Assembly (NCBI GenBank): GCA_963700885.1
Contig: CAVOZJ010000024.1
Location: 1-64,000, forward strand
From: Anderseniella sp963700885
Lineage (GTDB): Bacteria; Pseudomonadota; Alphaproteobacteria; Rhizobiales; Aestuariivirgaceae
Reading direction: 5' to 3'
DNA length: 64,000 bases
The translations under genes and the position numbers were made by a program. Below the pieces are notes generated by a model. That model made no database searches and was not told where the DNA came from. It worked only from the letters and a program-made list of their open reading frames with translations. Positions within the stretch are counted from its first letter, which is position 1; every line of letters starts with the position of its first letter. Shown piece after piece: positions 44,386 to 52,202 of the stretch.

Positions 44386-45240
44386 GTGAAAAATCCATAC
44401 CGGGTCGGCTGTATGCTCGCCATTGTTGTGGCGTTGCCGCTTGTACCGGTTGCGCGGGCAGCTTCAGGCATCGATTTGGTCCAGGCCAAAAAACTTGCGC
44501 GTTCGCCCAGCAATTGTCTTGCAGTGGCACAAAACCTTCCCGACGCCCGCTATGTCAGTCTGAAGTTGGTCGCGGACAGCGTGCCTTCCGGCACGGTCCG
44601 CATCAGCTATATCAGCCACTCAACATTCTGGATCGAAAGCCCCGGCGGCGTAACGATTGCCACCGACTATGCCGGATGGACTGGCAAGTGGGGCACGCCG
44701 CATGTCGTGACAATGAACAAGGCTCATGAAACTCACTATACCGACACACCCGACCCGGCCATCCAGTATGTTCTGCGCGGATGGAACCCGGAAGGAGGTC
44801 GCATCAGCCACCATCTCGAAGTGGGCGATGTGCTGATCCGGAATGTCACCACTGATATTCGTGGATGGGGGACGCCGGAGAAAGATGCCAATTCGATATT
44901 TATTTTCGAGATATCCGGACTGTGTATAGGCCATCTCGGTCATTTGCATCATGATCTGGGAGCTGGGCACCTGGGATGGATCGGCCGGCTGGACGTGGTG
45001 ATGGTGCCGGTAGATGGAAGTTGGACACTACCGATTGATAAAATGGCCGGTGTAATTAAGGCACTTGGGTCGCGTGTGATTTTTCCAATGCACGCATTCG
45101 GTGATTATTCGTTGTCACAATTCGTCGCAAACCTCAGCAATAATTTCGGCATTCGTCGGGAACAGATGCGATCGATAACCCTGGCCGTTGACAATTTGCC
45201 CGCAAGACCGACGGTAATCGTCCTGGAATCTCAGTTTTAG
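44386..45240 (+). CDS. Secreted metallo-beta-lactamase-fold protein with altered metal motif
   Basis: 284 residues; GTG start behind GGAGG. Signal peptide ends near PVARAAS. The domain resembles UlaG-type MBL hydrolases: ISYISHSTFWIESPGG, IATDYAGW, GHLGHLHHDL and FPMHAFGD. The metal motif that usually reads HxHxDH appears as KAHETH (112-117), so one His and the Asp ligand are missing. Either it uses fewer metals or has lost activity. A terminator is not visible after it. Confidence 0.85.
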   Translation: MKNPYRVGCMLAIVVALPLVPVARAASGIDLVQAKKLARSPSNCLAVAQNLPDARYVSLKLVADSVPSGTVRISYISHSTFWIESPGGVTIATDYAGWTGKWGTPHVVTMNKAHETHYTDTPDPAIQYVLRGWNPEGGRISHHLEVGDVLIRNVTTDIRGWGTPEKDANSIFIFEISGLCIGHLGHLHHDLGAGHLGWIGRLDVVMVPVDGSWTLPIDKMAGVIKALGSRVIFPMHAFGDYSLSQFVANLSNNFGIRREQMRSITLAVDNLPARPTVIVLESQF

Positions 45241-45388
45241 CATCCCTCACTTCAAGGCATGCAACCCAGGCATTGCTGCATTGCAGCATTTTACGTTGCA
45301 ACGCAACAAAACTGTCACGATCTTCCTCTACAAGAATTGCATAGAGACAACCGGTTGCGGATGTCATTGCAAAAAGACGGAGTAAATC
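45241..45388. promoter_or_regulatory. Leader with two adjacent palindromes before the 71-residue gene
   Basis: TGCTGC-att-GCAGCA (about 45275-45289) and GTTGC-aac-GCAAC (about 45295-45306) lie side by side about 85 nt upstream of the next start. They look like operator sites or a small hairpin pair. The promoter hexamers were not clear. Confidence 0.4.
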
Positions 45389-45604
45389 ATGGCTGTTACA
45401 GCTAAACTCAATGAATTTCATACATCGGCTCATACCCACAACTGGCGCGGCTTTTTCGCTCGCCTGATGACCCGTATTTCTCTGGTAAGCGAAGCGCGTG
45501 CGATACACAGGCTGGAAACAGAAGCTGCTCACCTTCTGGATAGCGATCAGCTACGCCAGATCAAGGCAGATTTTGCCGCTCGCAGGGCAAAGGGCAAAAT
45601 CTAG
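45389..45604 (+). CDS. Conserved-looking 71-residue protein of unknown function
   Basis: 71 residues, no signal or TM segment: a variable N-terminus (MAVTAKLNEFHTSAHTHNWR), then amphipathic, charged helices (EARAIHRLETEAAHLL, DQLRQIKADFAARRAK). Its own leader with palindromes and its own terminator at 45673-45701 make it a monocistronic unit, typical of small regulatory or stress proteins. I do not recognise the family; it is not a clear DUF1127. Confidence 0.7.
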   Translation: MAVTAKLNEFHTSAHTHNWRGFFARLMTRISLVSEARAIHRLETEAAHLLDSDQLRQIKADFAARRAKGKI

Positions 45605-45672
45605 GTTGACGCATCGACATCAGTGAAATCCCGATATTGTGCGTCGCCCATCTCCGATATGGCTGCAAAGAT

Positions 45673-45701
45673 GGCCGGACTGTAAAAGTCCGGCCTTTTT
45701 T
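45673..45701 (+). terminator. Rho-independent terminator
   Basis: Perfect 9-bp stem GGCCGGACT (45673-45681) with AGTCCGGCC (45687-45695), loop gtaaa, then six T. It ends the transcript of the 71-residue gene, 68 nt after its stop. Confidence 0.9.
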
Positions 45702-45849
45702 CTTGCAACGAGGGTATATTGCATGACAATTGTGTTCACTGCCCAAGTTTCTCCGCAAACAATCCGCATTAGAAACGGGTAGACGGTGAACCTGGCAGGT
45801 TGCAGGCGTGTTGTTCGCTGGTTTAATTCATGATGGCGTAGAGGATAGC

Positions 45850-46533
45850 GTGTTGGTTGGAAAAGTGTCGTTGAAGTCCAGTCTGTTAGTCGGATTGGTT
45901 GTCACGGTATCGCTGTTTGCAGCGCCGGTATGGGCTGCCAGTGATATTGAGGAATGTCTGGGCAGATCTGCTGCGGTTGAGCGGATAAGTGCTTGCACGC
46001 GGGCAATTGAAACCGGGCTGTCCGGCAAACAACTGGTCGATGCCCATACGGCGCGAGGCGTAACATATGGTCAATTGGGGCAGCTGGACAAAGCGATTTC
46101 AGATCTGACGACGGCTCTGGACCTTGAAAAGGGTGACGGAAATATCTGGATCGCCCGTGCTCGCGCGCTGTACAACAAACGTGATTATGACGAGGCCATG
46201 CTGGATCTGGCCGAGGCCATAAAACTGGATCCACAAAATTCGGTTGCCCTGAACCTGATGGGTAAGAACCACTTCATGCTTGCAAATTACGACATTGCAC
46301 TGAAGTTTTTTGGCGATGCTATCAAGTTGAATCCAAACTACTACAACGCTTTTGTCAACCGGGCGACGACCTATTACCGGGCCAACAAATTGCCGGAAGC
46401 CATGCAGGATGTGAATGCGGCATATCTGATGCTGCCACCCGGCGACAGTCGTGGCCGCGGTCTGGTAGAACTGAAAGTCGCGATCGAACGTGCATTTGCA
46501 TCACAGCAACAGGCAGCCCCGGCTTCCAACTGA
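45850..46533 (+). CDS. Secreted TPR-repeat protein
   Basis: 227 residues from a GTG at 45850 behind GAGGA; in-frame starts at 45808 and between are possible. A signal peptide (SSLLVGLVVTVSLFAAPVWAAS) is followed by four or so TPR units, for example AHTARGVTYGQLGQLDKAISDL, split by WIARARALYNKRDYDEAML and AFVNRATTYYRANKLPEAM. A conserved Cys pair near the N-terminus (ECLGR, SACTR) may form a disulfide. Probably a periplasmic interaction protein; partner unknown. Confidence 0.85.
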   Translation: MLVGKVSLKSSLLVGLVVTVSLFAAPVWAASDIEECLGRSAAVERISACTRAIETGLSGKQLVDAHTARGVTYGQLGQLDKAISDLTTALDLEKGDGNIWIARARALYNKRDYDEAMLDLAEAIKLDPQNSVALNLMGKNHFMLANYDIALKFFGDAIKLNPNYYNAFVNRATTYYRANKLPEAMQDVNAAYLMLPPGDSRGRGLVELKVAIERAFASQQQAAPASN

Positions 46534-46869
46534 ACGCCTGATACTATCGCCGGGGCCATTCTCACTCGGATAGAATCGTCTTACCGGTTTTGCGTTCGCT
46601 GGCAATGCGCGGTTTCCGCCATGGGCTGGTTGACCACCAGGAGCGTTGCAACGCGGTTAAGCATTCGCAGAAAACTGGTTCAAGAAACCCATAATGTCGC
46701 ATATTGGAGGCGGTCAGTTTTATGGTTCTTCATTGAATCAATCAAAATACACACTGATCCAGCACGGCCTGCAGATCAAGCCCAATGTTGCCTCGACCGA
46801 ACGCAAGGAAGCAGCTAGACTCGATCAGGAATTTCTTGATGTCGTACTGTTCCAGATAAGGACGATGCC
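46534..46869. other. 336-nt gap with repeat copy C
   Basis: Holds the degenerate repeat copy at 46722-46760. Two overlapping ORFs here (46621-46818, 46694-46900) have no ribosome-binding site or recognisable domain and read as noise. The GNAT leader is at the right end. Confidence 0.5.
46722..46760 (+). repeat. Palindromic repeat, degenerate copy C
   Basis: The core ATTGAATCAATCAAAAT is identical to copy A, and the flank ctgatc is kept with two bases less between. The outer stem has four mismatches. It lies about 110 nt upstream of the GNAT gene, in the same orientation as copy A. Confidence 0.65.
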
Positions 46870-47436
46870 GTGTCAACCGAACTATTGCTGCCGCAGGTGA
46901 CAATGCCTGGCCTCAGTTTCCGCGAATGGCAGGCAGGCGACGCGGCGGCCCTTGCGCGTTATATGACCAGGCCTGAATATAATCGTTGGCTGGCAGTAAA
47001 GTTGCAGTCGATGGCTGAGGTTGAAGTGCTTCTCAAGCGCCATCTGGCAAGACAGAAATCAAAAAGCCGCAGACATTTCAGAATGTGTGCAGTCGATGCA
47101 GGTACAGGTGAATTGATCGCTGATGGTTTCATCATGCTGCTTGGTGGCGGAGCGGCGGAGATCGGTTGGGGGGTTGATCCTTCTGTGTGGAATACCGGAT
47201 GCGGCACAATGATGGGTGAGGTTTTGTGCGCGATGGCAATCGAACGGCTCAATGCCACGGAAATCTGGTGCAAGGTCATGTCGCCAAATCTGGCCTCGGC
47301 AAAGATCGCGAAGAAGTTGGGGTTCTCGATGCTACGCACTGTTATGCCGGGATCAACCGGTCTCAACCGCAGTCACGACGTTGAAATTTTCCAGCTTTTG
47401 AGTGAGGAGTATTTTGAGCGCGGCTATGCCGCCTGA
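46870..47436 (+). CDS. GNAT-family N-acetyltransferase (RimJ/RimL type)
   Basis: 188 residues, GTG start. The GNAT core has LSFREWQAGDAAALARY, the beta4 strand AAEIGWGVDPSVWNTGCGT with the pyrophosphate-binding turn, and the C-terminal NLASAKIAKKLGF, typical of RimJ/RimL-like enzymes that acetylate N-termini or small amines. The CoA loop is GCGTMMGE rather than the usual Q/RxxGxG/A, so activity may be modified. It overlaps the following flavoprotein gene. Confidence 0.88.
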   Translation: MSTELLLPQVTMPGLSFREWQAGDAAALARYMTRPEYNRWLAVKLQSMAEVEVLLKRHLARQKSKSRRHFRMCAVDAGTGELIADGFIMLLGGGAAEIGWGVDPSVWNTGCGTMMGEVLCAMAIERLNATEIWCKVMSPNLASAKIAKKLGFSMLRTVMPGSTGLNRSHDVEIFQLLSEEYFERGYAA

Positions 47437-48655
47437 AGCTACCCGCCTCTTGACTGGAGCTGTGATTGGCGCTGGCCCTGCCGGCCTCATGGCCGCCGAA
47501 GCAATGGCCAGGGCAGGACTTCGCGTAACTGTCTTCGAACGCATGCCGTCTGCCGGGCGAAAGTTCCTTATGGCGGGCAGGGGTGGTTTGAATCTGACGC
47601 ATTCCGATCCCATTGAAGTGTTTTTGCAACGCTATGCCGGTGCAGCAACCTGGCTGGGCGAGGCAGTACAACAGTTCTCTCCAGACGAGTTGCGTGCCTG
47701 GGCAGGCCGCCATGATGAAGAGACCTTCGTGGGTTCATCAGGCCGGGTGTTTCCCGGGAATTTCAAGGCATCGCCCCTGCTTAGGGCATGGTTGCGCGAA
47801 CTGGCTGATATGGGGGTTGAATTGAAAACCCGTATGCACTGGACCGGCTGGACCGAAGGTGGTGGTCTTGGCTTTTCAGATGGATCAAGCATTGATGCAG
47901 ACGTTTGTGTGCTGGCGTTGGGCGGCGCCAGTTGGCCGCGGTTGGGTACCGATGGCAACTGGGTATCCGTGCTGGCCGGCAGGGGTATCGGGATAACGCC
48001 GCTTGTTGCGTCCAATGCCGGTGTCAAGTGCGACTGGTCAGAAGTCACGGTAAAACGTTTTGCAGGAGCCCCGTTGAAGCGTGTCGCTGTAACCGTGGCC
48101 GGCCGGACCGTGCGCGGAGAAGCCTTGATCACCCAGTCCGGGCTGGAGGGCAGTGTGATCTACGCGGTATTCCGTGAATTGCGCGAAGAGTTGCAGATAA
48201 AGGATCGCTGCAAGGTACTGCTTGATTTGCGTCCGGACCTGGATGCCGGCAAACTGGCTGCAAGATTGGCGAAAGTTTCTCCCAAGCAGTCGCTCACCAA
48301 CAAATTGCGCAAGGCTGCCGGGTTGTCCCCGCAAGCCATTTCCGTTTGGCGTGACTGTGTGCATCGCCAGGTATTTGAAACGGATGAGACACTTGCCGGA
48401 AGTATCAAGGCGACTGCGCTGCATGTTACGGGAATGCAGCCAATAGACAGAGCAATATCCACCGCAGGCGGCATCGCCGCCAGCGAGATTGATGCCAACT
48501 TCATGCTCAGGCAATTACCGGGCGTGTTTGTATGTGGCGAGATGCTGGACTGGGATGCACCAACCGGTGGCTATTTGTTGCAGGCATGTTTTTCTACCGG
48601 CCGGTCAGCGGGAAAAAGTGCGGCGCAGTTCGCGCAGCAAGCAATCTGCGACTGA
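47414..48655 (+). CDS. NAD(P)/FAD-dependent oxidoreductase, HI0933/TIGR03862-like
   Basis: About 413 residues. GGAG at 47406-47409 lies four bases before a TTG at 47414, which I prefer; GTG 47402 and ATG 47426 are also in frame, all inside the end of the GNAT gene. The FAD dinucleotide motif is AVIGAGPAGLMAAEAMARAG, followed by GRKFLMAGRGGLNLTHS, which is specific to the family, and the C-terminal FVCGEMLDWDAPTGGY. The substrate is unknown. Confidence 0.92.
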   Translation: MSAAMPPEATRLLTGAVIGAGPAGLMAAEAMARAGLRVTVFERMPSAGRKFLMAGRGGLNLTHSDPIEVFLQRYAGAATWLGEAVQQFSPDELRAWAGRHDEETFVGSSGRVFPGNFKASPLLRAWLRELADMGVELKTRMHWTGWTEGGGLGFSDGSSIDADVCVLALGGASWPRLGTDGNWVSVLAGRGIGITPLVASNAGVKCDWSEVTVKRFAGAPLKRVAVTVAGRTVRGEALITQSGLEGSVIYAVFRELREELQIKDRCKVLLDLRPDLDAGKLAARLAKVSPKQSLTNKLRKAAGLSPQAISVWRDCVHRQVFETDETLAGSIKATALHVTGMQPIDRAISTAGGIAASEIDANFMLRQLPGVFVCGEMLDWDAPTGGYLLQACFSTGRSAGKSAAQFAQQAICD

Positions 48656-48767
48656 CGACCGGCAAACCGGAACGGTTTTTCGCACTGCATTTCTCGTATT
48701 TTCTGTTGCGGGGTGGCAGATTTTCAAACATTCTCCGCCCCATCGGTATCTTTGAGGAGACAAGACA

Positions 48768-49532
48768 ATGACTGCTGCTGCTACACCATTGCGTCCAAAC
48801 CGCCTTGACCATTTTGAAGACCGCATTGATCTTGCGGCGGCATTTCGCTGGACTGCCCGGCTGAATTTGCATGAAGGGGTTGCCAATCATTTTTCAGTTG
48901 CGGTGAACGAGGATGGAACGAAATTCCTCATGAACCCAAATCAGAAGCATTTTGCCCGCATCAAGGCATCGGACCTTTTGCTGCTGGATGCCAATGATCC
49001 TGAAACCATGAACCGGCCCGACGCGCCTGATCCCACTGCATGGGGACTGCACGGGGTCATCCACCGCTTGTGCCCGCATGCCCGGGTAGCCCTTCACGTT
49101 CATTCAATTCACGCAACTGTTCTGGCCACCCTGGATGATCCGCGCCTGCCGCCAATCGACCAGAATTGCGCCGTTTTCTTCAATCGTTATGCAATTGACG
49201 ACCAGTACGGCGGTCTCGCCTTTGAGGAGGAGGCCGAGCGTGCCTGCAGGCAGCTTTCGGACCCGGCGAAAAAGGTACTGATCATGGGCAATCACGGCAT
49301 CATGGTTATCGGCGATACTGTCGCGGATGCGTTCAATCGCATGTATTATTTTGAACGGGCAGCCGAGACCTACATCAAGGCGCTGTGGACAGGGCAGAAA
49401 CTGAAAGTTCTGTCTGACGAAGTGGCCGAAAAAACTGCCCGCGAAATTGAGGAGTATCCCGGTCAGGCAGATTGCCATTTCAGTGAACTGAAAGCCATTC
49501 TGGATGATGAAAGTTCCAATTATGCCCACTGA
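48768..49532 (+). CDS. Class II aldolase/adducin-family protein
   Basis: 254 residues. The zinc site is seen as HVHSIHATVLA and the third His in GNHGIMVIG; NHFSVAV corresponds to the substrate-phosphate loop. Relatives include fuculose-1-phosphate and ribulose-phosphate aldolases and epimerases, plus decarboxylases; the substrate cannot be assigned. Strong GGAG ribosome-binding site (TTGAGGAGACAAGACA before ATG). It converges with the lysozyme inhibitor gene. Confidence 0.9.
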   Translation: MTAAATPLRPNRLDHFEDRIDLAAAFRWTARLNLHEGVANHFSVAVNEDGTKFLMNPNQKHFARIKASDLLLLDANDPETMNRPDAPDPTAWGLHGVIHRLCPHARVALHVHSIHATVLATLDDPRLPPIDQNCAVFFNRYAIDDQYGGLAFEEEAERACRQLSDPAKKVLIMGNHGIMVIGDTVADAFNRMYYFERAAETYIKALWTGQKLKVLSDEVAEKTAREIEEYPGQADCHFSELKAILDDESSNYAH

Positions 49533-49553
49533 ATTGATTGATCAATAGCTGCT

Positions 49554-50180
49554 TCATTCGTCTTTACGCACCTGGCATTTGAAGTCGTTTCCTTCCGGCC
49601 AGGAAACCTGAGCTTCGTCCCCCTTTATCCAGAAGCTTGTGCCGTGATCAGCGATGTATTTGGACCCTGAGCCAGTTTGGACCAGCAATCCGACCTTGAC
49701 CGTGTCACCTCGTTCGAGCCGCACGCTTGGCAAATCGGTGGCTACAAAACTGGCCACGATCTCGTTCGCCGGATTGTTTTCGCACTCATAGAACACCGGT
49801 GGTGCTGCCTCGATCAAAAAATATCTCGCCTGTAACTCTGCGATGCGCATATCGTAACTGTCGTGGGTGCAGCGGACCTTGTCGGCACTCTTCCAACACT
49901 CGTTGCGCCCCTTGATCCAGCCGCGCTGGAATACTTTCAGGTTGCGGGTGGCCGCCACGCCATCGGTAACACCGCTCAATGCGTTCAAAGCCTGTTTATA
50001 TACGCCGGCGAGTTTCCGGTCCTTGCCGGCAAGTTCTGAATCCTGACAGATCAATTCTTCAATTTCATGTTCAGCTTTCGAACAATCGAATGCCGGTGCA
50101 GCTAGCACGCTGGCAGTGCTGCAGATAACCGGAGTGACGGCAATTGTCATGCTGACAATACTGTTCGGGATGAATTTCAT
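49554..50180 (-). CDS. Secreted LprI-MliC double-domain lysozyme inhibitor
   Basis: 208 residues from the ATG at 50180; a longer in-frame ORF upstream lacks a signal peptide. The signal peptide ends near VLAAP. Residues 33-110 are an LprI/DUF1311 domain with Cys33, Cys45, Cys95 and Cys104. Residues 125-205 look like MliC, the membrane-type inhibitor of C-type lysozyme: YEC at 131-133, TGSGSKY at 169-175, FWIKGDEA at 183-190 and Cys202. Both domains inhibit lysozyme in known proteins. The MliC lipobox is absent, so it should be soluble in the periplasm. Confidence 0.85.
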   Translation of the reverse strand: MKFIPNSIVSMTIAVTPVICSTASVLAAPAFDCSKAEHEIEELICQDSELAGKDRKLAGVYKQALNALSGVTDGVAATRNLKVFQRGWIKGRNECWKSADKVRCTHDSYDMRIAELQARYFLIEAAPPVFYECENNPANEIVASFVATDLPSVRLERGDTVKVGLLVQTGSGSKYIADHGTSFWIKGDEAQVSWPEGNDFKCQVRKDE

Positions 50181-50336
50181 GGTTATCGTCCTGACGATTG
50201 CAAAGATTATGGTCTGTGCGAAAACTGTTTCGCGGTAGCCGGTTGTGCCGTGATCTTCCATAGTGGTGTCGCACATTGAATTGCGCTAGTGCTGTTTTGA
50301 GATACAGCTTCTTGTAAAGCTGGAGCACAGGTTGTC

Positions 50337-51749
50337 ATGTTTCTATCGGTATTTGACATTTTCAAGATCGGCGTTGGCCCGTCCTCGTCTCATACGATGG
50401 GTCCGATGACGGCGGCTGCCAAGTTTCTGGATGAGTTGCGTCATGGCAGGACGCCGATCCCGGGTTCAGGAGCTGCCGCTCACGTCCAGTGTTCCCTGCA
50501 CGGGTCGCTGGCGTTTACCGGCAAGGGCCATTCCACTGATCGCGCCGTGATGTTGGGGCTTTGTGGGTTTGAACCTGCAACAATCGATCCGGACGAGGCT
50601 GAAACGGCACTGGCCCGGCTTGCAACAACCCGGATGGTTGAGCCTGACGGACTGGGTGCTTTGAAGTTCGATCCCGACAATGACCTGATCTTTGATTACG
50701 GGCCGCCGCTTGAAGGTCATGCCAATGGCATGGTTCTGCGTGCGTTTGATGCCAGGGGCGCCTTGCGGCTTGAAGAAACCTATTACTCCATTGGCGGCGG
50801 GTTTGTATTGACCGCTGCTGAACTGGCCAGCCTTGACCGCACACCGGCAGGCCTGAAAACCGCAGAAAGGGACGCCGGTTATCAGTATCCGTTTTCTACC
50901 GCGAAGGAGATGCTGGCATTGGGCGAAAGGCACGGCAAAACCATTGCCGAGATGAAACGCACCAACGAGCAGGTGCACATCGATGTCTCACAGCTTGATG
51001 ATCGGCTGGACAGCCTCTGGAAAACCATGTCGGGTTGCATAGATCGGGGCTTGCGGGAAGAAGGTATCCTGCCGGGTGGGCTGAATGTCCGCCGCCGTGC
51101 GAAAAAGATCTATGAACGCCTGGTTGACCAGCGCGGATCGAACATGGCGCAGCCACACGTGGCCAACGACTGGATGTCGGTCTACGCCATGGCGGTGAAC
51201 GAGGAAAATGCTGCAGGTGGCAAGGTAGTCACTTCTCCCACCAACGGCGCAGCCGGTGTTGTTCCGGCTGTCATGCGCTATTACCGCGATCACTGCATCG
51301 GATCCACCGACGAGGGTTTGCGCACATTCCTGCTGACGGCGGCAGCCATAGGCGGGCTGATCAAGCACAATGCCTCCATTTCCGGGGCCGAAGTTGGCTG
51401 TCAGGGCGAGGTGGGTTCAGCGGCCGCCATGGCCGCAGCCGGGTTTTGTGCAGCGCTTGGTGGCACCAACGAGCAGATCGAAAATGCCGCCGAAATTGCA
51501 CTTGAGCACCACCTTGGCATGAGCTGTGACCCGGTGGGCGGCCTGGTACAGGTGCCGTGCATCGAGCGCAATGGCCTTGGCGCCATCAAGGCTGTATCGG
51601 CAGCGTCACTGGCGCTGCATGGTGATGGTCAGCATTTCATGCCGCTGGACAACTGCATCGAGGCCATGCGCCAGACTGGCCGCGACATGTCTGAGAAATA
51701 CAAGGAGACCAGCCTCGGCGGTCTCGCTGTAAACCTGCCGGAGTGCTGA
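50337..51749 (+). CDS. sdaA: L-serine ammonia-lyase (4Fe-4S)
   Basis: Deaminates L-serine to pyruvate with a 4Fe-4S cluster. 470 residues with the N-terminal SVFDIFKIGVGPSSSHTMGP, the catalytic-domain GAEVGCQGEVGSAAA, LGMSCDPVGGLVQVPC and NGLGAIKAV; the Cys in these are the cluster ligands. It depends on the SUF system encoded at 25-33 kb. Start ATG is at 50337, 60 nt from the divergent inhibitor promoter region. Confidence 0.96.
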   Translation: MFLSVFDIFKIGVGPSSSHTMGPMTAAAKFLDELRHGRTPIPGSGAAAHVQCSLHGSLAFTGKGHSTDRAVMLGLCGFEPATIDPDEAETALARLATTRMVEPDGLGALKFDPDNDLIFDYGPPLEGHANGMVLRAFDARGALRLEETYYSIGGGFVLTAAELASLDRTPAGLKTAERDAGYQYPFSTAKEMLALGERHGKTIAEMKRTNEQVHIDVSQLDDRLDSLWKTMSGCIDRGLREEGILPGGLNVRRRAKKIYERLVDQRGSNMAQPHVANDWMSVYAMAVNEENAAGGKVVTSPTNGAAGVVPAVMRYYRDHCIGSTDEGLRTFLLTAAAIGGLIKHNASISGAEVGCQGEVGSAAAMAAAGFCAALGGTNEQIENAAEIALEHHLGMSCDPVGGLVQVPCIERNGLGAIKAVSAASLALHGDGQHFMPLDNCIEAMRQTGRDMSEKYKETSLGGLAVNLPEC

Positions 51750-51837
51750 TCCAATACCCCTGACTGGCCTGATGCTTGCTCAATCCTTAACAGGACGTGG
51801 CAAAGTTGTATCAATTGGACACAAAAGGGGACACGGC

Positions 51838-51990
51838 ATGCTCGCAAGGATCTTCAAAGTGGGCAAATGGGTGATTATTGCGGATTTGTCCGCCGGAGTG
51901 GCGATTAACGCAGCCTGGGCAATGGGATGGATCAATCCTTTGGGGTGGGGTGTAAGCCTGGCTGCTGCACTTCAGACTACACTCCAGTGA
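51838..51990 (+). CDS. Small hydrophobic protein, 50 residues
   Basis: AAAGGGG sits about eight bases before an ATG at 51838. The product has a single hydrophobic stretch (WVIIADLSAGVAINAAWAMGW) between a basic N-terminus (MLARIFKVGK) and the tail. An ORF runs further upstream to 51772 without a ribosome-binding site. It follows sdaA and precedes the cysG promoter. Probably a small membrane protein; function unknown. Confidence 0.55.
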   Translation: MLARIFKVGKWVIIADLSAGVAINAAWAMGWINPLGWGVSLAAALQTTLQ

Positions 51991-52127
51991 AAATCGCAGA
52001 TATTTGAGCCTTATTCCCGGAATTTCTCGTTGCGGTTGTGGTGTCCCGGATGGTTGCGACGTGAGCTTGGCTGGCGTTGCGCCCGTAAATTCCGCGTGAC
52101 ACCTGCAGTCATTTGCAAAAGAACGGC

Positions 52128-52156
52128 TTGTTCTTTTTAGCGAACAGTTCTATATG
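52128..52156 (+). promoter_or_regulatory. Probable promoter of the cysG-cysH operon
   Basis: TTGTTC (52128-52133), 17-nt spacer, TATATG (52151-52156), about 45 nt before the cysG ATG. The near-identical decamers GAACGGCTTG (52121-52130) and GAACGACTTG (52180-52189) bracket it, one touching the -35 and one in the leader, as a repressor or activator might use. A GAACAGTTC palindrome also lies at 52142-52150. Confidence 0.5.
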
Positions 52157-52202
52157 TCATTTCAATTGATCGTTTTAACGAACGACTTGGAGTGACCTGA
52201 TC

